DNA of 64,000 bases from the NCBI GenBank assembly GCA_015232455.1, contig JADFZQ010000001.1:62001-126000 (forward strand). Reading direction: 5' to 3'. Source of the DNA: Desulfamplus sp. Its GTDB lineage: Bacteria; Desulfobacterota; Desulfobacteria; Desulfobacterales; Desulfobacteraceae. Made by a program: the position numbers and the translations under genes. Positions 55,901-64,000 of this stretch are shown in pieces. The notes beneath the pieces were generated by a model. That model was given only the letters and a program-made list of their open reading frames with translations, had not been told where the DNA came from and did not search any database. The stretch's first letter is position 1. Each line of letters starts with the position of its first letter.

Positions 55901-56105
55901 TAAACCAAATGCAAAAATAACATCTGATAATAAAATTGATCAACTGATGCAAAGCATCATATTTACGCATACAGAGGTCTTTAAAAAATTTGTGAATGAT
56001 TCAGATTTTAAACGGCAATATCAGGATTTTGTTTTTGATGAATTATTGAGGCATGTAAAAAACAAATTAGAGCAACAGTATCAGGATATTTGTGCCAACA
56101 CTTAA
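52950..56105 (+). CDS. hsdR: Type I restriction-modification endonuclease/translocase subunit
   Basis: 1051 residues. N-terminal PD-(D/E)xK nuclease: 'NRLDLVIFLNGLPIITFELK' carries the Asp and the ExK. SF2 translocase: 'IQHSAGSGKSNSITWLVHQL' (Walker A), 'FVIDEAHSSQSG' (DEAH), 'YFAFTATPKN' (motif III) and 'LLHTMYVDKELSDVQAVQTL' with 'SRLNRACKPYKTDTFILDF' (motif VI region). A 24-bp tandem duplication encodes 'DGKSRVAE' / 'DGESRVAD' at about residues 552-567. HsdR translocates DNA and cuts far from an unmethylated site. Separated from hsdS by the DUF4160/DUF2442 pair. Confidence 0.94.
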   Translation: MSINTTDTSEKGFQKLIVKELVERHGYIETVSNEFDQEFCLNKSSLLEFIKKSQPDTFDFILKKGERSFFSRLDSKIAKDGIVDVLRKGVKHFDKTVELFYPQPNSLHNIKDRSRYQSNIFSVTQELHYTADNKNRLDLVIFLNGLPIITFELKNAFTHQAVKHAVRQYQQDRNPKDKIFNFARCLVHFAADTDLVFMTTNLNWKNSFFMPFNKGLNDGLPFPPFGAGNPVNPNGLKTSYLWENILSRDSLLNIIEKYAQILIEKDADTKKTNKKLIFPRYHQLMVVRKLLEHAKQNGVGNRYLIQHSAGSGKSNSITWLVHQLAGLYDKDNINPLFDTIVVVTDRNILDEQIRENIKSFAHVKNIVEAITGNSSDIKRLDPTETSFSKTTHMRLALENSKKIVISTVQTFPFVLDAVNQMQTKSIAFVIDEAHSSQSGQSAISMNAIFADKNILEELKDEEGNINKEDLVNYLIESHKMLKNGSYFAFTATPKNKTLETFGSKQADGTFKPFHTYSMKQAIEEEFILDVLKNYTTYKSYCKICEKDEITKDGKSRVAEDGESRVADNRINSQSSDNIYETKTAYKKLKKYADGHEIAIAVKTRIMVDHFNKYVCRLINGKARAMVVTRSIESAMKYKDAFDSYLKEIKSPYKAIVAFSGKKAHYKTKIELSEEDMNRFPDSNNDIPKQFKQEPYRFLIVANKFQTGFDQPLLHTMYVDKELSDVQAVQTLSRLNRACKPYKTDTFILDFVNTVDDIEKAFAPYYTTTVLSGETDVNKLNDLQDELDKEQVYSPDDVNLFFDRFYSNAKRELLDPIIDSAAANFDKELDKDKKIAFKSDAKSFVRTYSYLSKIIDCSNPYWEKLWLFLKHLIPKLKIDDDEIDENILEAVDMESWRTDKGGTTNINLPDDKNVIEPIPVSTGGGIQEPDFDTLENIVSEFNRRFGNIEWGEGVDAEKATKILTEQIPDTIKMDLEMLQSIKNSDKPNAKITSDNKIDQLMQSIIFTHTEVFKKFVNDSDFKRQYQDFVFDELLRHVKNKLEQQYQDICANT
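54603..54650 (+). repeat. 24-bp tandem duplication inside hsdR
   Basis: Two adjacent 24-base units with 3 differences encode an Asp-Gly-x-Ser-Arg-Val-Ala-x repeat in frame. It lies in an otherwise variable linker of HsdR. Confidence 0.85.
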
Positions 56106-56123
56106 CAAATTGAGAGTAGAACA

Positions 56124-59100
56124 ATGTTAAACAAATCATTAAATAGACCACTTGTTTCGATCATAGTTAGAACTAAAGATAGACCTTACCTATTAAAACA
56201 AGCATTAGCATCAATCACATCTCAAACGTATGATAACATTCAAGTTATTTTGATCAATGACGGTGGCTGTGAACTAAAGATAGATGAATTAGAGATAATA
56301 CTTGCAAATCGTTCACTCACATATATTCACAATCAAAATACTCTTGGCCGCTCAGAAGCTGGTAATGCTGCTTTCAATCATATAGAAGGACGCTATTTTG
56401 GCTTTCTTGATGATGATGATACTCTCTTTCCAGATCATATAGACACTTTAGTATCTTTTTTGGAAAATTCTGACTATAAAGTAGTATATTCAGATGTTGT
56501 TGAATGTAGAAAAAAATATAATGCTGAAACTCAACAATATGAAAGCGAAGTGTTATATACCTATTCAAAAGATTTTAACTATCCAGAATTATTAATTTAT
56601 AATTACATTCCTTTTAATGCTCTACTGTTTGATACTCGTGTTATTAAGAATTCAAAAATGCCGCCTGACTCAACAACTATGTTGCTTGATCCAAGTTTAG
56701 AAATATATGAAGACTGGGATTTTTTGATTAGGCTATCTAAGAAATACCCTTTTTATCACATACAAAAAGTAACTGCTTCTTACAATAAATGGAGTGATGA
56801 GCTTCAAGTCAATAATTTATTAAATGAAAAAATTATGCGTAATAATCAGTTGAGCGTAATTTCTCGTTATGTTTCTAATATTCCTGCTGATTTCTTAATG
56901 AGCCTCTGGCAGCAGCATCAACATGAAAGTGCCTCTGTCATTAATCTTAAAAAAGAGATACTTGAAAAAGATAGAATTATTGAAAATAGACAATCTATTA
57001 TTAATGATATGGAAGAGGCTCTTGAGAAAGAGCGTTCTGAAATAAGCTCTCTGCAAGCAACACTTCACGATGTTCATGTAAAGTTTTATGAAAAAATAAA
57101 AGAGCAAGAGGATATAATTGAAAATAGACAATCTATTATTAATGATATGGAAGTAGCTCTTAAAAAAGAGCGTTCTGAAATAAGCTCTCTTCAATCAACA
57201 TTGCACGATGTTCATGTAAATTTTAATACAAAACTAAAAGAACAAGAAGTGCTAATTGAAAGTAGGCAACTCATTATTAATGATATGCAATATGCCCTTG
57301 AAAAGAGTAATTGTGAAACTAAATCATTAGAAAACGAACTTAAAGAAAAAAATCATCAGTTTGAAGAGCTTATTAAGAAAGAGTCAGAATACATTTCCAT
57401 AATTGGTAGATGCAAAGAGGAGCTTAATATAAGTGTGATAGAAACAGAGTCATTAAAAGCTAACTTGACAGCATCTGAACAAAACTGTCAGAACCTAATT
57501 AGTATCCACGAAAATCAGATTAATAGCCAAAAATATGAGATTATTAAACTTAAAGAGATACTAAATGCTATTTATATAAGTCTTGCTTGGCGTTTGATAA
57601 CAAAATATCGAATTTTATTGGAAAAAATTATACCAGAAGGCTCTATCGGAAGAAAATGTTATCAAGTATGTAGAAGGGTATTTGGTGGAGTTTATAGGTT
57701 TATATTAGCAATAAAAAGAAAGTATAAAGAGAGAAGAGAAAAATCTAACTCTATAGCATTTTCTCCCAAGCCCGAGCCAATTTCATCTAATTCATTGAGT
57801 TCGTTAATATGTGAAAATGGCTTAGAGACTAAACTTTCAGATGAACTAGAATCTGATACAATTCTTCTTGTTTCACATGATTTTGAAAAAGCAGGTGCCC
57901 AGATAAATTTGGTTAATATGGGTAACTCTCTAAAATCAAAATATGGGAAAAATATAATATTTATTGCTCTTCAAAATGGTGCTTATAGAGATGCGTTTGA
58001 AAAAGTTGGAGATGAGGTTATTGATCTTAATTTGAGTCTAAGAGGCAATCTTGAGATAACGCCTCACATCAAAGATGTTTTTAAAAATTTTAGAGATCGC
58101 GGAATCAATAAGTGTATCTGCAATACTGTTGTGAGTGGAATATTAGCACCTGTTTTGAATGAGTTAGATTTTTGTTTTATTAACTTAATCCATGAATTAC
58201 CAGTAACAATAGAGATAAGCAGTTTTCATGGAGCAATTCCAGCTTTAAAGCAATACTCAAAGACTATAGTTTTTTCTTCTGAATATGCCCGCAATATCTA
58301 TATAGACAAGTATAATTTTAAAAAGGATCACACATTAGTAAAACCTCAAGGAAGTTACTTTAAAAGTATTCCTCTTGAAGATAAGAAAAAAATCAGGAGA
58401 GATATAAGAGAACAGCTTTATCTAACAGAAGATTCAATAATTATTTTAAGCTGCGGTTATATGACGCTGCGTAAAGGACCTGATATTTTTATTAATCTTG
58501 CAAAGCAAATATTGCAAAGCACCAATAATAGCAATATTCACTTTGTATGGCTTGGTGGATATGAACCTGAAATAATGAATTGGATGAAGAATGATATAAA
58601 GATATTAGATATTTCAGACAACGTCCATTTTGTCGATTTCGTAGATGAACCTGCATCTTTTTTTGCTGGGGCTGATATTTTTGTTTTAACCTCCCGTGAA
58701 GACCCATTTCCTACCGTTGTATTAGAAGCAATGGATAATTATACTCCTGCTATTGCCTTTGATGGAGCAGGAGGAATTCCTGAGTTATTTAGAGATGGCT
58801 GTGGTGTAATTGTTCCTTATCTTGATGTAGATACAATGGGAAAAGAGATATTGACGCTACTTGCAGATAGCGACAAATATCAATCAATTGCCAATCTTGC
58901 AAAAAAAAGGATTCAAGAGGATTACGATTTTGATCGTTACACTGGTTTCTTGCTTGAGTTGCTTGATAACAATTTCTCTGATCACACTATTGATAACTCT
59001 TCTGATAACCACAATTTAAATAATTCGGATATTTTACCACAATTTTCCAACTTGCAACCGTTAGAGACATTACCAGAAAAAGATAAAAATTTACTTTATA

Positions 59101-60992
59101 TTAGCTCTCTATTAGATTCGAGCAAAAATATAGGAGAATATTATAAACCTCTTAAACATAATCTACCTATCAATTCTGCGATCAAGATGATAGCCTTTTA
59201 TCTTCCACAATTTCATCCTATTGATGAAAATGACAAATGGTGGGGTAAAGGTTTTACTGAATGGAGTAATGTCAGCAAAGCTATTCCGCAATTTGTAGGA
59301 CATGATCAGCCGAGACTTCCAGGAGAACTTGGCTTTTATGATTTGAGATTGATTGATATTCAAAGACGTCAGGCAGAGTTGGCAAAAAATTATGGTATTT
59401 ATGGTTTTTGCTACTACTATTATTGGTTTGGTGGCAGAAGAGTTTTGGAACGACCCTTAGAGCAGTTGGTAAATAATCCTGACATAGATTTTCCTTTTTG
59501 CCTTTGTTGGGCAAATGAAAATTGGTCAAGACGTTGGGACGGTTCAGAAGATGATATTTTGTTAAAACAAGAATATTCTTTAGGATATGATGAAAAATTT
59601 ATTCAAGATATATCTACCTACTTTTTAGACAAACGCTATATTAAAATTGATGGAAAGCCAATTTTGTTGGTTTATAGGGCTGAGTTACTTCCTGATCCTT
59701 TAAATACAGCTATTTTATGGCGTAATTGGTGTTTTAAAAATAATATAGGAGAGATATATCTTTGCAATGTACATTCGTTTGAGAGCATCAGCCCTGAATC
59801 AATTGGGTTTGATGCTGCTATTGAATTTCCGCCTAACACTTTTCCCGTAAATCCTATTAATGACTCTGTTGATATTGTGAACCCTGATTATAAAGGAATA
59901 ATCTACGATTATAGACAGTTAGTAGATATTTCAACCTCTTATAAAATACCAGATTATCCTAAACATCGAGGTATCACAACAAGCTGGGACAATGAACCAA
60001 GAAAACCCGGAAGAGGTACTACCTTTATCAATTCAAATCCAGATGTTTATGAAAAATGGTTAAGCCATATAGCACATTTTACAGATAGCCATTTTAAAGA
60101 AGATGAAAAAATTATTTTTATAAATGCGTGGAATGAGTGGGCTGAAGGAGCTTGTCTTGAGCCTGATAGAAAAAATGGCTATGCCTATTTAGAGTCAACT
60201 TATTCGGTCATATCAAAATTTGAAACTGAGAAACAAAGTTTAATTAAATCAACACAAAATAATATAAGAAAAGATGCAGACATAGCGGTCATTGTCCATC
60301 TATTTTATGCTGATCTTTGGGAAGAGATAAATAGCTATCTTAAAAATATTCCTGACAAATTTGATCTCTATATCTCTGTAAATGATGACATTAAAAAAGA
60401 GTTTATTGAAGAAATGGTGGCTCTCTATCCCAATATACATATATTTACTTTTGAGAATAGAGGCAGAGATATTCTTCCATTTATAAACATATTAAATGAG
60501 ATAATCTCTTTAAATTATAAATATATCTGTAAAATCCATTCTAAAAAATCAACTCATACAGATGTGGGGCAAAAGTGGAGGAGAAACATTTATAAAGAGC
60601 TATTGGGAAATCCTGAACAGATTCGTAAAATTTTGGATAGATTTGATAAAATAGAAAATCTTGGCATAGTTGCCCCTGGGGGCTACCTGATTCGTCTAAA
60701 TGACTGTATCGGATACAATGATGAGTTAGCAGGCAAAAACATGGGGTATATTAAGCAATTTTTAAATGAGCTTGATGCCGAACTTATAGAAGATGAATGT
60801 TTTGTAACTGGAACAATGTTTTGGTTTAGACCTGAAGCACTAAAGAGAATATTATCATTAAATATATCATCAAAGGATTACCCAATTGAGGATAGACAAA
60901 TTGATGGGACAATCATGCACGCAATTGAACGGATAATAACATTGTGTGCCAGAATTTCAGGATACAAATATATAGATACTACAATTTTATAG
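56124..60992 (+). CDS. 1622-aa multi-domain glycosyltransferase
   Basis: Five parts in order: a GT2 domain (about 7-235; 'LVSIIVRTKDRPYLLKQAL', 'GYFGFLDDDDTLF'-like 'RYFGFLDDDDTLFPDHI'); a long coiled coil (about 270-480) with three 46-residue repeats starting 'IENRQSIINDME'; a GT4-type domain (about 575-950; 'LLVSHDFEKAGAQINLVNMG', 'EDPFPTVVLEAMDNYTPAIA'); a WbsX-like domain (about 1020-1375; 'MIAFYLPQFHPIDENDKWWG', 'NENWSRRWDG'); and a RgpF-like rhamnan synthesis domain (about 1385-1615; 'RDILPFINILNEI', 'ICKIHSKKSTHTD'). It would add several sugars in one chain. It follows hsdR by 18 bases. Confidence 0.9.
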   Translation: MLNKSLNRPLVSIIVRTKDRPYLLKQALASITSQTYDNIQVILINDGGCELKIDELEIILANRSLTYIHNQNTLGRSEAGNAAFNHIEGRYFGFLDDDDTLFPDHIDTLVSFLENSDYKVVYSDVVECRKKYNAETQQYESEVLYTYSKDFNYPELLIYNYIPFNALLFDTRVIKNSKMPPDSTTMLLDPSLEIYEDWDFLIRLSKKYPFYHIQKVTASYNKWSDELQVNNLLNEKIMRNNQLSVISRYVSNIPADFLMSLWQQHQHESASVINLKKEILEKDRIIENRQSIINDMEEALEKERSEISSLQATLHDVHVKFYEKIKEQEDIIENRQSIINDMEVALKKERSEISSLQSTLHDVHVNFNTKLKEQEVLIESRQLIINDMQYALEKSNCETKSLENELKEKNHQFEELIKKESEYISIIGRCKEELNISVIETESLKANLTASEQNCQNLISIHENQINSQKYEIIKLKEILNAIYISLAWRLITKYRILLEKIIPEGSIGRKCYQVCRRVFGGVYRFILAIKRKYKERREKSNSIAFSPKPEPISSNSLSSLICENGLETKLSDELESDTILLVSHDFEKAGAQINLVNMGNSLKSKYGKNIIFIALQNGAYRDAFEKVGDEVIDLNLSLRGNLEITPHIKDVFKNFRDRGINKCICNTVVSGILAPVLNELDFCFINLIHELPVTIEISSFHGAIPALKQYSKTIVFSSEYARNIYIDKYNFKKDHTLVKPQGSYFKSIPLEDKKKIRRDIREQLYLTEDSIIILSCGYMTLRKGPDIFINLAKQILQSTNNSNIHFVWLGGYEPEIMNWMKNDIKILDISDNVHFVDFVDEPASFFAGADIFVLTSREDPFPTVVLEAMDNYTPAIAFDGAGGIPELFRDGCGVIVPYLDVDTMGKEILTLLADSDKYQSIANLAKKRIQEDYDFDRYTGFLLELLDNNFSDHTIDNSSDNHNLNNSDILPQFSNLQPLETLPEKDKNLLYISSLLDSSKNIGEYYKPLKHNLPINSAIKMIAFYLPQFHPIDENDKWWGKGFTEWSNVSKAIPQFVGHDQPRLPGELGFYDLRLIDIQRRQAELAKNYGIYGFCYYYYWFGGRRVLERPLEQLVNNPDIDFPFCLCWANENWSRRWDGSEDDILLKQEYSLGYDEKFIQDISTYFLDKRYIKIDGKPILLVYRAELLPDPLNTAILWRNWCFKNNIGEIYLCNVHSFESISPESIGFDAAIEFPPNTFPVNPINDSVDIVNPDYKGIIYDYRQLVDISTSYKIPDYPKHRGITTSWDNEPRKPGRGTTFINSNPDVYEKWLSHIAHFTDSHFKEDEKIIFINAWNEWAEGACLEPDRKNGYAYLESTYSVISKFETEKQSLIKSTQNNIRKDADIAVIVHLFYADLWEEINSYLKNIPDKFDLYISVNDDIKKEFIEEMVALYPNIHIFTFENRGRDILPFINILNEIISLNYKYICKIHSKKSTHTDVGQKWRRNIYKELLGNPEQIRKILDRFDKIENLGIVAPGGYLIRLNDCIGYNDELAGKNMGYIKQFLNELDAELIEDECFVTGTMFWFRPEALKRILSLNISSKDYPIEDRQIDGTIMHAIERIITLCARISGYKYIDTTIL
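56976..57389 (+). repeat. Three 138-bp repeats in the giant glycosyltransferase
   Basis: GAAAATAGACAATCTATTAT starts at 56982 and 57120, with a diverged third copy at 57258, so the period is 138 bp (46 codons). Copies 1 and 2 are almost identical, copy 3 has drifted. It makes the coiled-coil spacer between the first and second enzymatic domains. Confidence 0.85.
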
Positions 60993-61089
60993 TCACATCG
61001 TAATGTTTTTGATGCCTTGAATATAGAAGCATGACAAAAGCAATTGTAAGAATTTAAACTAAATAAATTGTTAAAACACGGGAGAATAT

Positions 61090-61920
61090 ATGCTAACTCA
61101 AGATGAATGGTTCAAGATTGTATGCAAAAGCTATTCAACCAACTCTGTATTTCATAATGGATTCGAGTTGCCTGCTTTTCCTTCAGATGAAATACAATCA
61201 AATACAACTGGTCAAGCAGGGATTAAGACTCTTGAAGAGGCATTTATTTTTTATCATGATTGTATCGAAAATTTCAAAATTTTTGGATCCCCGATTCAAA
61301 AAAAAGATTTTTTGTTAGACTTCGGGGTGGGCTGGGGGAGGATTGCACGTTTTTTTTTGAATGAACTGCCGTTGGAAAACATCTATGGAATTGATGTGAT
61401 GGAAGATTTTGTAGAAATCTGTAGAAAGACTTTCCGAAATGATAATTTTCAGGTTACAACACCTTTCCCTCCCACGCGGATGCCCAGTGAGAAATTTAAA
61501 TTCATTGTGGGCTATTCAGTCTTTTCACATTTATCTGAGCATGCGTGTGCAAGTTGGATGCGCGAATTTCACCGTATACTTGTACCTAGAGGTATAGTAG
61601 CTTTGACCACACGGGGACGCCCATTTTTTGACTACTGTGAGTCTTTAAAAGGAAAAGGTCACACTGGATATATGGATGCTCTCTCAAAGATGTTTGACGA
61701 TTTTTCTGATGCCCGCATTCGTTATGATCGCGGAGAATTTGTTCATTCCAATCGAAATGGTGTGAGTGGGGGAGGAGCTATGACGTCTGAGTTCTACGGC
61801 GAAAGCTTTATACCTGAGAAATATGCCAGAACTGCTTATTCTGGTTTATTTTGTTTGGAGAAGTTCCTTTTTGACTCAACACGACAGACACATCCAATCA
61901 TGTTTTTTAGGAAGAACTGA
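61090..61920 (+). CDS. Class I SAM-dependent methyltransferase
   Basis: 276 residues. 'LLDFGVGWGRIARFFLNELP' (motif I), 'IYGIDVMEDFVEICRK', 'KFIVGYSVFSHLSEHACASW' and 'REFHRILVPRGIVALTTRG' show a small-molecule or sugar methyltransferase. Codon use is less AT-biased than the flanking giant glycosyltransferase, which suggests a separate origin. Followed by a broken IS630 element. SD GGGAG precedes the ATG. Confidence 0.87.
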   Translation: MLTQDEWFKIVCKSYSTNSVFHNGFELPAFPSDEIQSNTTGQAGIKTLEEAFIFYHDCIENFKIFGSPIQKKDFLLDFGVGWGRIARFFLNELPLENIYGIDVMEDFVEICRKTFRNDNFQVTTPFPPTRMPSEKFKFIVGYSVFSHLSEHACASWMREFHRILVPRGIVALTTRGRPFFDYCESLKGKGHTGYMDALSKMFDDFSDARIRYDRGEFVHSNRNGVSGGGAMTSEFYGESFIPEKYARTAYSGLFCLEKFLFDSTRQTHPIMFFRKN

Positions 61921-62006
61921 ATCTATGACGTGATAACTCTTTCTGGTAGTGCTAAGTATGTAATAATGACATTAAAATTGCTTTGATTCATAACTGTCTG
62001 TTTAAT

Positions 62007-62862
62007 TTAGTTGTCCATTGACTTGACAGACGTGTTAGTGAACTTAATTGCTGTTTCAGCAATGTTAAGCCAGCTTCCATGTTTTGGAGTATAATGAATC
62101 TCTATTTTTTTTTACTATATTTCTGGCATCCTCTGCACAGAATGCTTCATAAAAAGATGATATTTTATGAGTGGAATAATTATCACAAACCAATATGATT
62201 TTACTGAGATCCTGATAATGTTTTTCAATAAGTTCTTTTACTTCATAAGCCCAGTCAACTCCTGTCTTATGTTCACGAACATCCACACTTCTGAATCCTG
62301 CCAAAGGTTCAGTAAACATAAAAACTTCTGCGGTACCATTACGTTTATATTCATAATCATAACGTTGAGGCTGGTAAGAGGCTGTCTGAATCGGATTGCA
62401 AGTTTCCTCATCAATAAGCTGGACAGGTTTGTTCATCCATATATATTACAGGCACAGATGGATTAAAAGGCTGGCTGTACAGTTCAAGGATATCTTCCAT
62501 ATTAGCTGCAAAACCCGCATTCTGTTCAGGAGGAATCACTCACTGTCTTCTCAAGTGAGGCTTAAGTTCGTTTTTTTTAATGTACGCCAAACCGTAGAAT
62601 CTGAAACTGACTCTACTATATTCATTTCAACCATTTTATCTGCAAGCATCTGCATCGTCCATATACAATATCCTTCTGGTGGCTGTGAGCAGGCTATTGC
62701 AATTAAACGGGCTTCTTTTTTTCCATCAAGTTTTGGCTTTATCTGTGGTATTTCCCGCTTATTACGTTCTAATGATGCTTCTATACCTTCTTCAACAAAT
62801 CTCTGCCTGAGATTGGCAACTGTATTTATATGACATCTGCATCTGCCCGCATTATCAAACAC
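62007..62862 (-). pseudogene. IS630-family transposase remnant
   Basis: Minus strand pieces in at least three frames match an IS630-type transposase. The HTH end is 'NTVANLRQRFVEEGIEASLE' with 'SDSTVWRTLKK' (62551-62862). The DDE core is 'KRNGTAEVFMFTEPLAG' and 'KIILVCDNYSTHK' (62065-62436). A further frame carries 'IHYTPKHGSWLNIAE' after a T-run at about 62103-62112 that shifted the frame. The N-terminal 40-50 residues and the last part after 'NIAE' are missing. No terminal inverted repeats or TA target are clear. Not functional. Confidence 0.85.
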
Positions 62863-62881
62863 TTTTAGGTGAAATCATGCA

Positions 62882-63508
62882 CTATCTTGACATTTTATTT
62901 AAGGCTTCTTCAATAGATGCAGAATCAAAAGGAGAGATATTATCAAATCGCACAGCTATTCCTTCGGGTTGAACTCTTACCACCTTCCCAATTAGCTTAA
63001 ACGGTTTTCTCCCTTCAATAATGGTAAATACCATAACGATTTTCTGATTCCTTACAAGTTTATTGTATCTTTGTGTTTCAATAAAAAGCCCACCCGGACC
63101 TATATTTTTTGTCTTCTCCTTGTAGAGTTTATCTGAACTCGTTGTAAAATCTATAGGAATAGATATATCCTTTCGTTTATGTGCCCTCCAATCAATTATA
63201 TTTATATCCGCATCTTCTATTTCCATTATCGGATTATATGAGTCTGACAGAATCTCTGCAGAAACAGAGCTATCCTCAAACTTGAATTTATCTGATTTGC
63301 AAGGATAATTTTGACTTTTAGGTTTATAAATCTTTGAGTTTTGTGAATATATTGATTCAGACACTACATCATCAACCTGAAGAGAACTGTTATGACTTTG
63401 CACTGCCTCACCTTCCTCCAGTTGTGTCAAATCTGATACCATTTTAAATGAGAGCTTTTTCTTCTTATAACTTGCAATTATTTTATTTAATATATTTTCA
63501 ATTGCCAT
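62882..63508 (-). CDS. PilZ domain protein
   Basis: 208 residues. The C-terminal PilZ domain (about 108-205) shows the c-di-GMP motif 'RAHKRKDISIPIDF' (RxxxR) and 'KNIGPGGLFIET' (the D/N-x-S-x-x-G motif, with Gly-Pro at the usual Ser positions), then 'GKVVRVQPEGIAVRFDN'. The first 100 residues are low-complexity and Ser/Asp/Lys-rich with no fold I recognise. Ligand binding is uncertain because the second motif is altered. Could link c-di-GMP to surface glycan or motility. Confidence 0.8.
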   Translation of the reverse strand: MAIENILNKIIASYKKKKLSFKMVSDLTQLEEGEAVQSHNSSLQVDDVVSESIYSQNSKIYKPKSQNYPCKSDKFKFEDSSVSAEILSDSYNPIMEIEDADINIIDWRAHKRKDISIPIDFTTSSDKLYKEKTKNIGPGGLFIETQRYNKLVRNQKIVMVFTIIEGRKPFKLIGKVVRVQPEGIAVRFDNISPFDSASIEEALNKMSR

Positions 63509-63658
63509 TTTATTATTATCTCTAACTCTATCTTGATAGACATTTATATTGAAATAGATTTCCTATAAAACTTGAATTGCTCATTTGATTTTACTGGATA
63601 TGAAATGGATTTTGCAGTAGGTCAAATACACCTACCCCATTTTTTACACATATTTATA

Positions 63659-64000
63659 TCAAACAGGCTCAGCAAAAAGACAGTTCATTATTAGCATGTC
63701 ATCTTCATAAGCCTTGCTAACCTTGAAGGGTAGTTTATGAAAAAGCTGAACCATACCCTTATTTGTAGGAGAAGTGTAGGCAATTAACCCTTTGATTCCA
63801 TTAGTTTGAGCAGCTTCAGCAAGTTTATTCTGTAATGCTCTTGCAATGCCAGTTCCTTGCCACTCTTTTGAAACTGAATAGGCAACTTCAGCCATGTTAA
63901 GAACAGGATTTCTAAGATACTCTCCAACAGCAACTATTTTTTCAAATCCCATCTCCCCTACTGCTGCAACAATAGTTAAATCATTTACATAATCAATCTC
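63659..64000 (-). CDS. GNAT acetyltransferase, 3' part, cut by window edge
   Basis: The frame is open from the stop at 63659 to the last base of the window. The C-terminal GNAT carries 'AEVAYSVSKEWQGTGIARAL' (the acetyl-CoA loop) and 'GIKGLIAYTSPTNKGMVQLF'. The residues before the first in-window Met ('IDYVNDLTIVAAVGE') also fit the domain, so the true start lies beyond the window. The pattern resembles the GNAT end of CoA-ligase/Pat-like protein acetyltransferases. Confidence 0.82.
   Translation of the reverse strand, partial: EIDYVNDLTIVAAVGEMGFEKIVAVGEYLRNPVLNMAEVAYSVSKEWQGTGIARALQNKLAEAAQTNGIKGLIAYTSPTNKGMVQLFHKLPFKVSKAYEDDMLIMNCLFAEPV

Noticed and set aside
34772..61920. The accessory region as a prophage
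   Set aside because: No integrase, terminase, capsid, portal or tail gene; content is glycan synthesis and restriction-modification.

Overview
The window is AT-rich chromosomal DNA of a Gram-negative bacterium. The best fit is a sulfate-reducing delta-type lineage (Desulfobacterota, possibly Desulfobacterales). Supporting points are the block rpsB-tsf-pyrH-frr-uppS-cdsA-ispC-rseP, ADP-heptose synthesis (rfaE2), Wzt/Wzm O-antigen export, sigma-54 and PilZ regulators, and a small ATP synthase cluster that carries only AtpZ/AtpI, subunit a and subunit c. This placement is inference from gene content; no species is claimed.

Layout. 1-1250: VF530 and GNAT genes (minus strand), then a non-coding stretch with a 28-bp palindrome, a decayed tRNA-Leu copy and the intact tRNA-Leu(UAA). 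1449-3553: maf, a YggS-type PLP protein and queH. 3560-10813: the minus-strand translation/lipid block rseP, ispC, cdsA, uppS, frr, pyrH, tsf, rpsB. 11144-15702: a sigma-54 regulator with a degenerate receiver, ppsR, cheR, an apparently exported receiver protein and a small membrane or secreted protein. 15866-20083: nucleotide-sugar dehydrogenase and epimerase, separated by a flavoprotein and a pirin. 20159-21049: purC. 21076-27096: a tightly packed operon of a ParB-like protein, a 1288-aa nuclease/RecQ-type helicase and a coiled-coil protein, followed by a 36-codon ORF that echoes the coiled-coil tail. This is the best candidate for an undescribed system, probably genome defence or DNA processing. 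27160-34248: SPL-like radical SAM, comF, rfaE2, pgeF, the F0 genes, an M24 peptidase and pgpA.

34772-61920 is a long accessory surface-glycan region. It opens with a SLATT-type membrane protein followed by an attC-like fold. Then come wzt, two radical SAM enzymes, an acyltransferase, a methyltransferase, a GNAT, wzm, a PIG-L/glycosyltransferase fusion and two GT2 enzymes. A complete type I restriction-modification operon follows, with a DUF4160/DUF2442 pair between hsdS and hsdR. The region ends with a 1622-aa multi-domain glycosyltransferase and a methyltransferase. 62007-64000 holds a broken IS630-type transposase, a PilZ protein and the 3' part of a GNAT gene that runs off the window.

The glycan genes make sense together: dehydrogenase and epimerase make uronic-type UDP-sugars, the GT2/GT4/WbsX/RgpF modules build a chain, methyl-, acyl- and radical-SAM enzymes decorate it, and Wzm/Wzt exports it. 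A recurring theme across the window is short, hydrophilic, Asn/Ser/Lys-rich insertions in otherwise conserved enzymes (Maf, YggS, IspC, HsdR, GT2, radical SAM).
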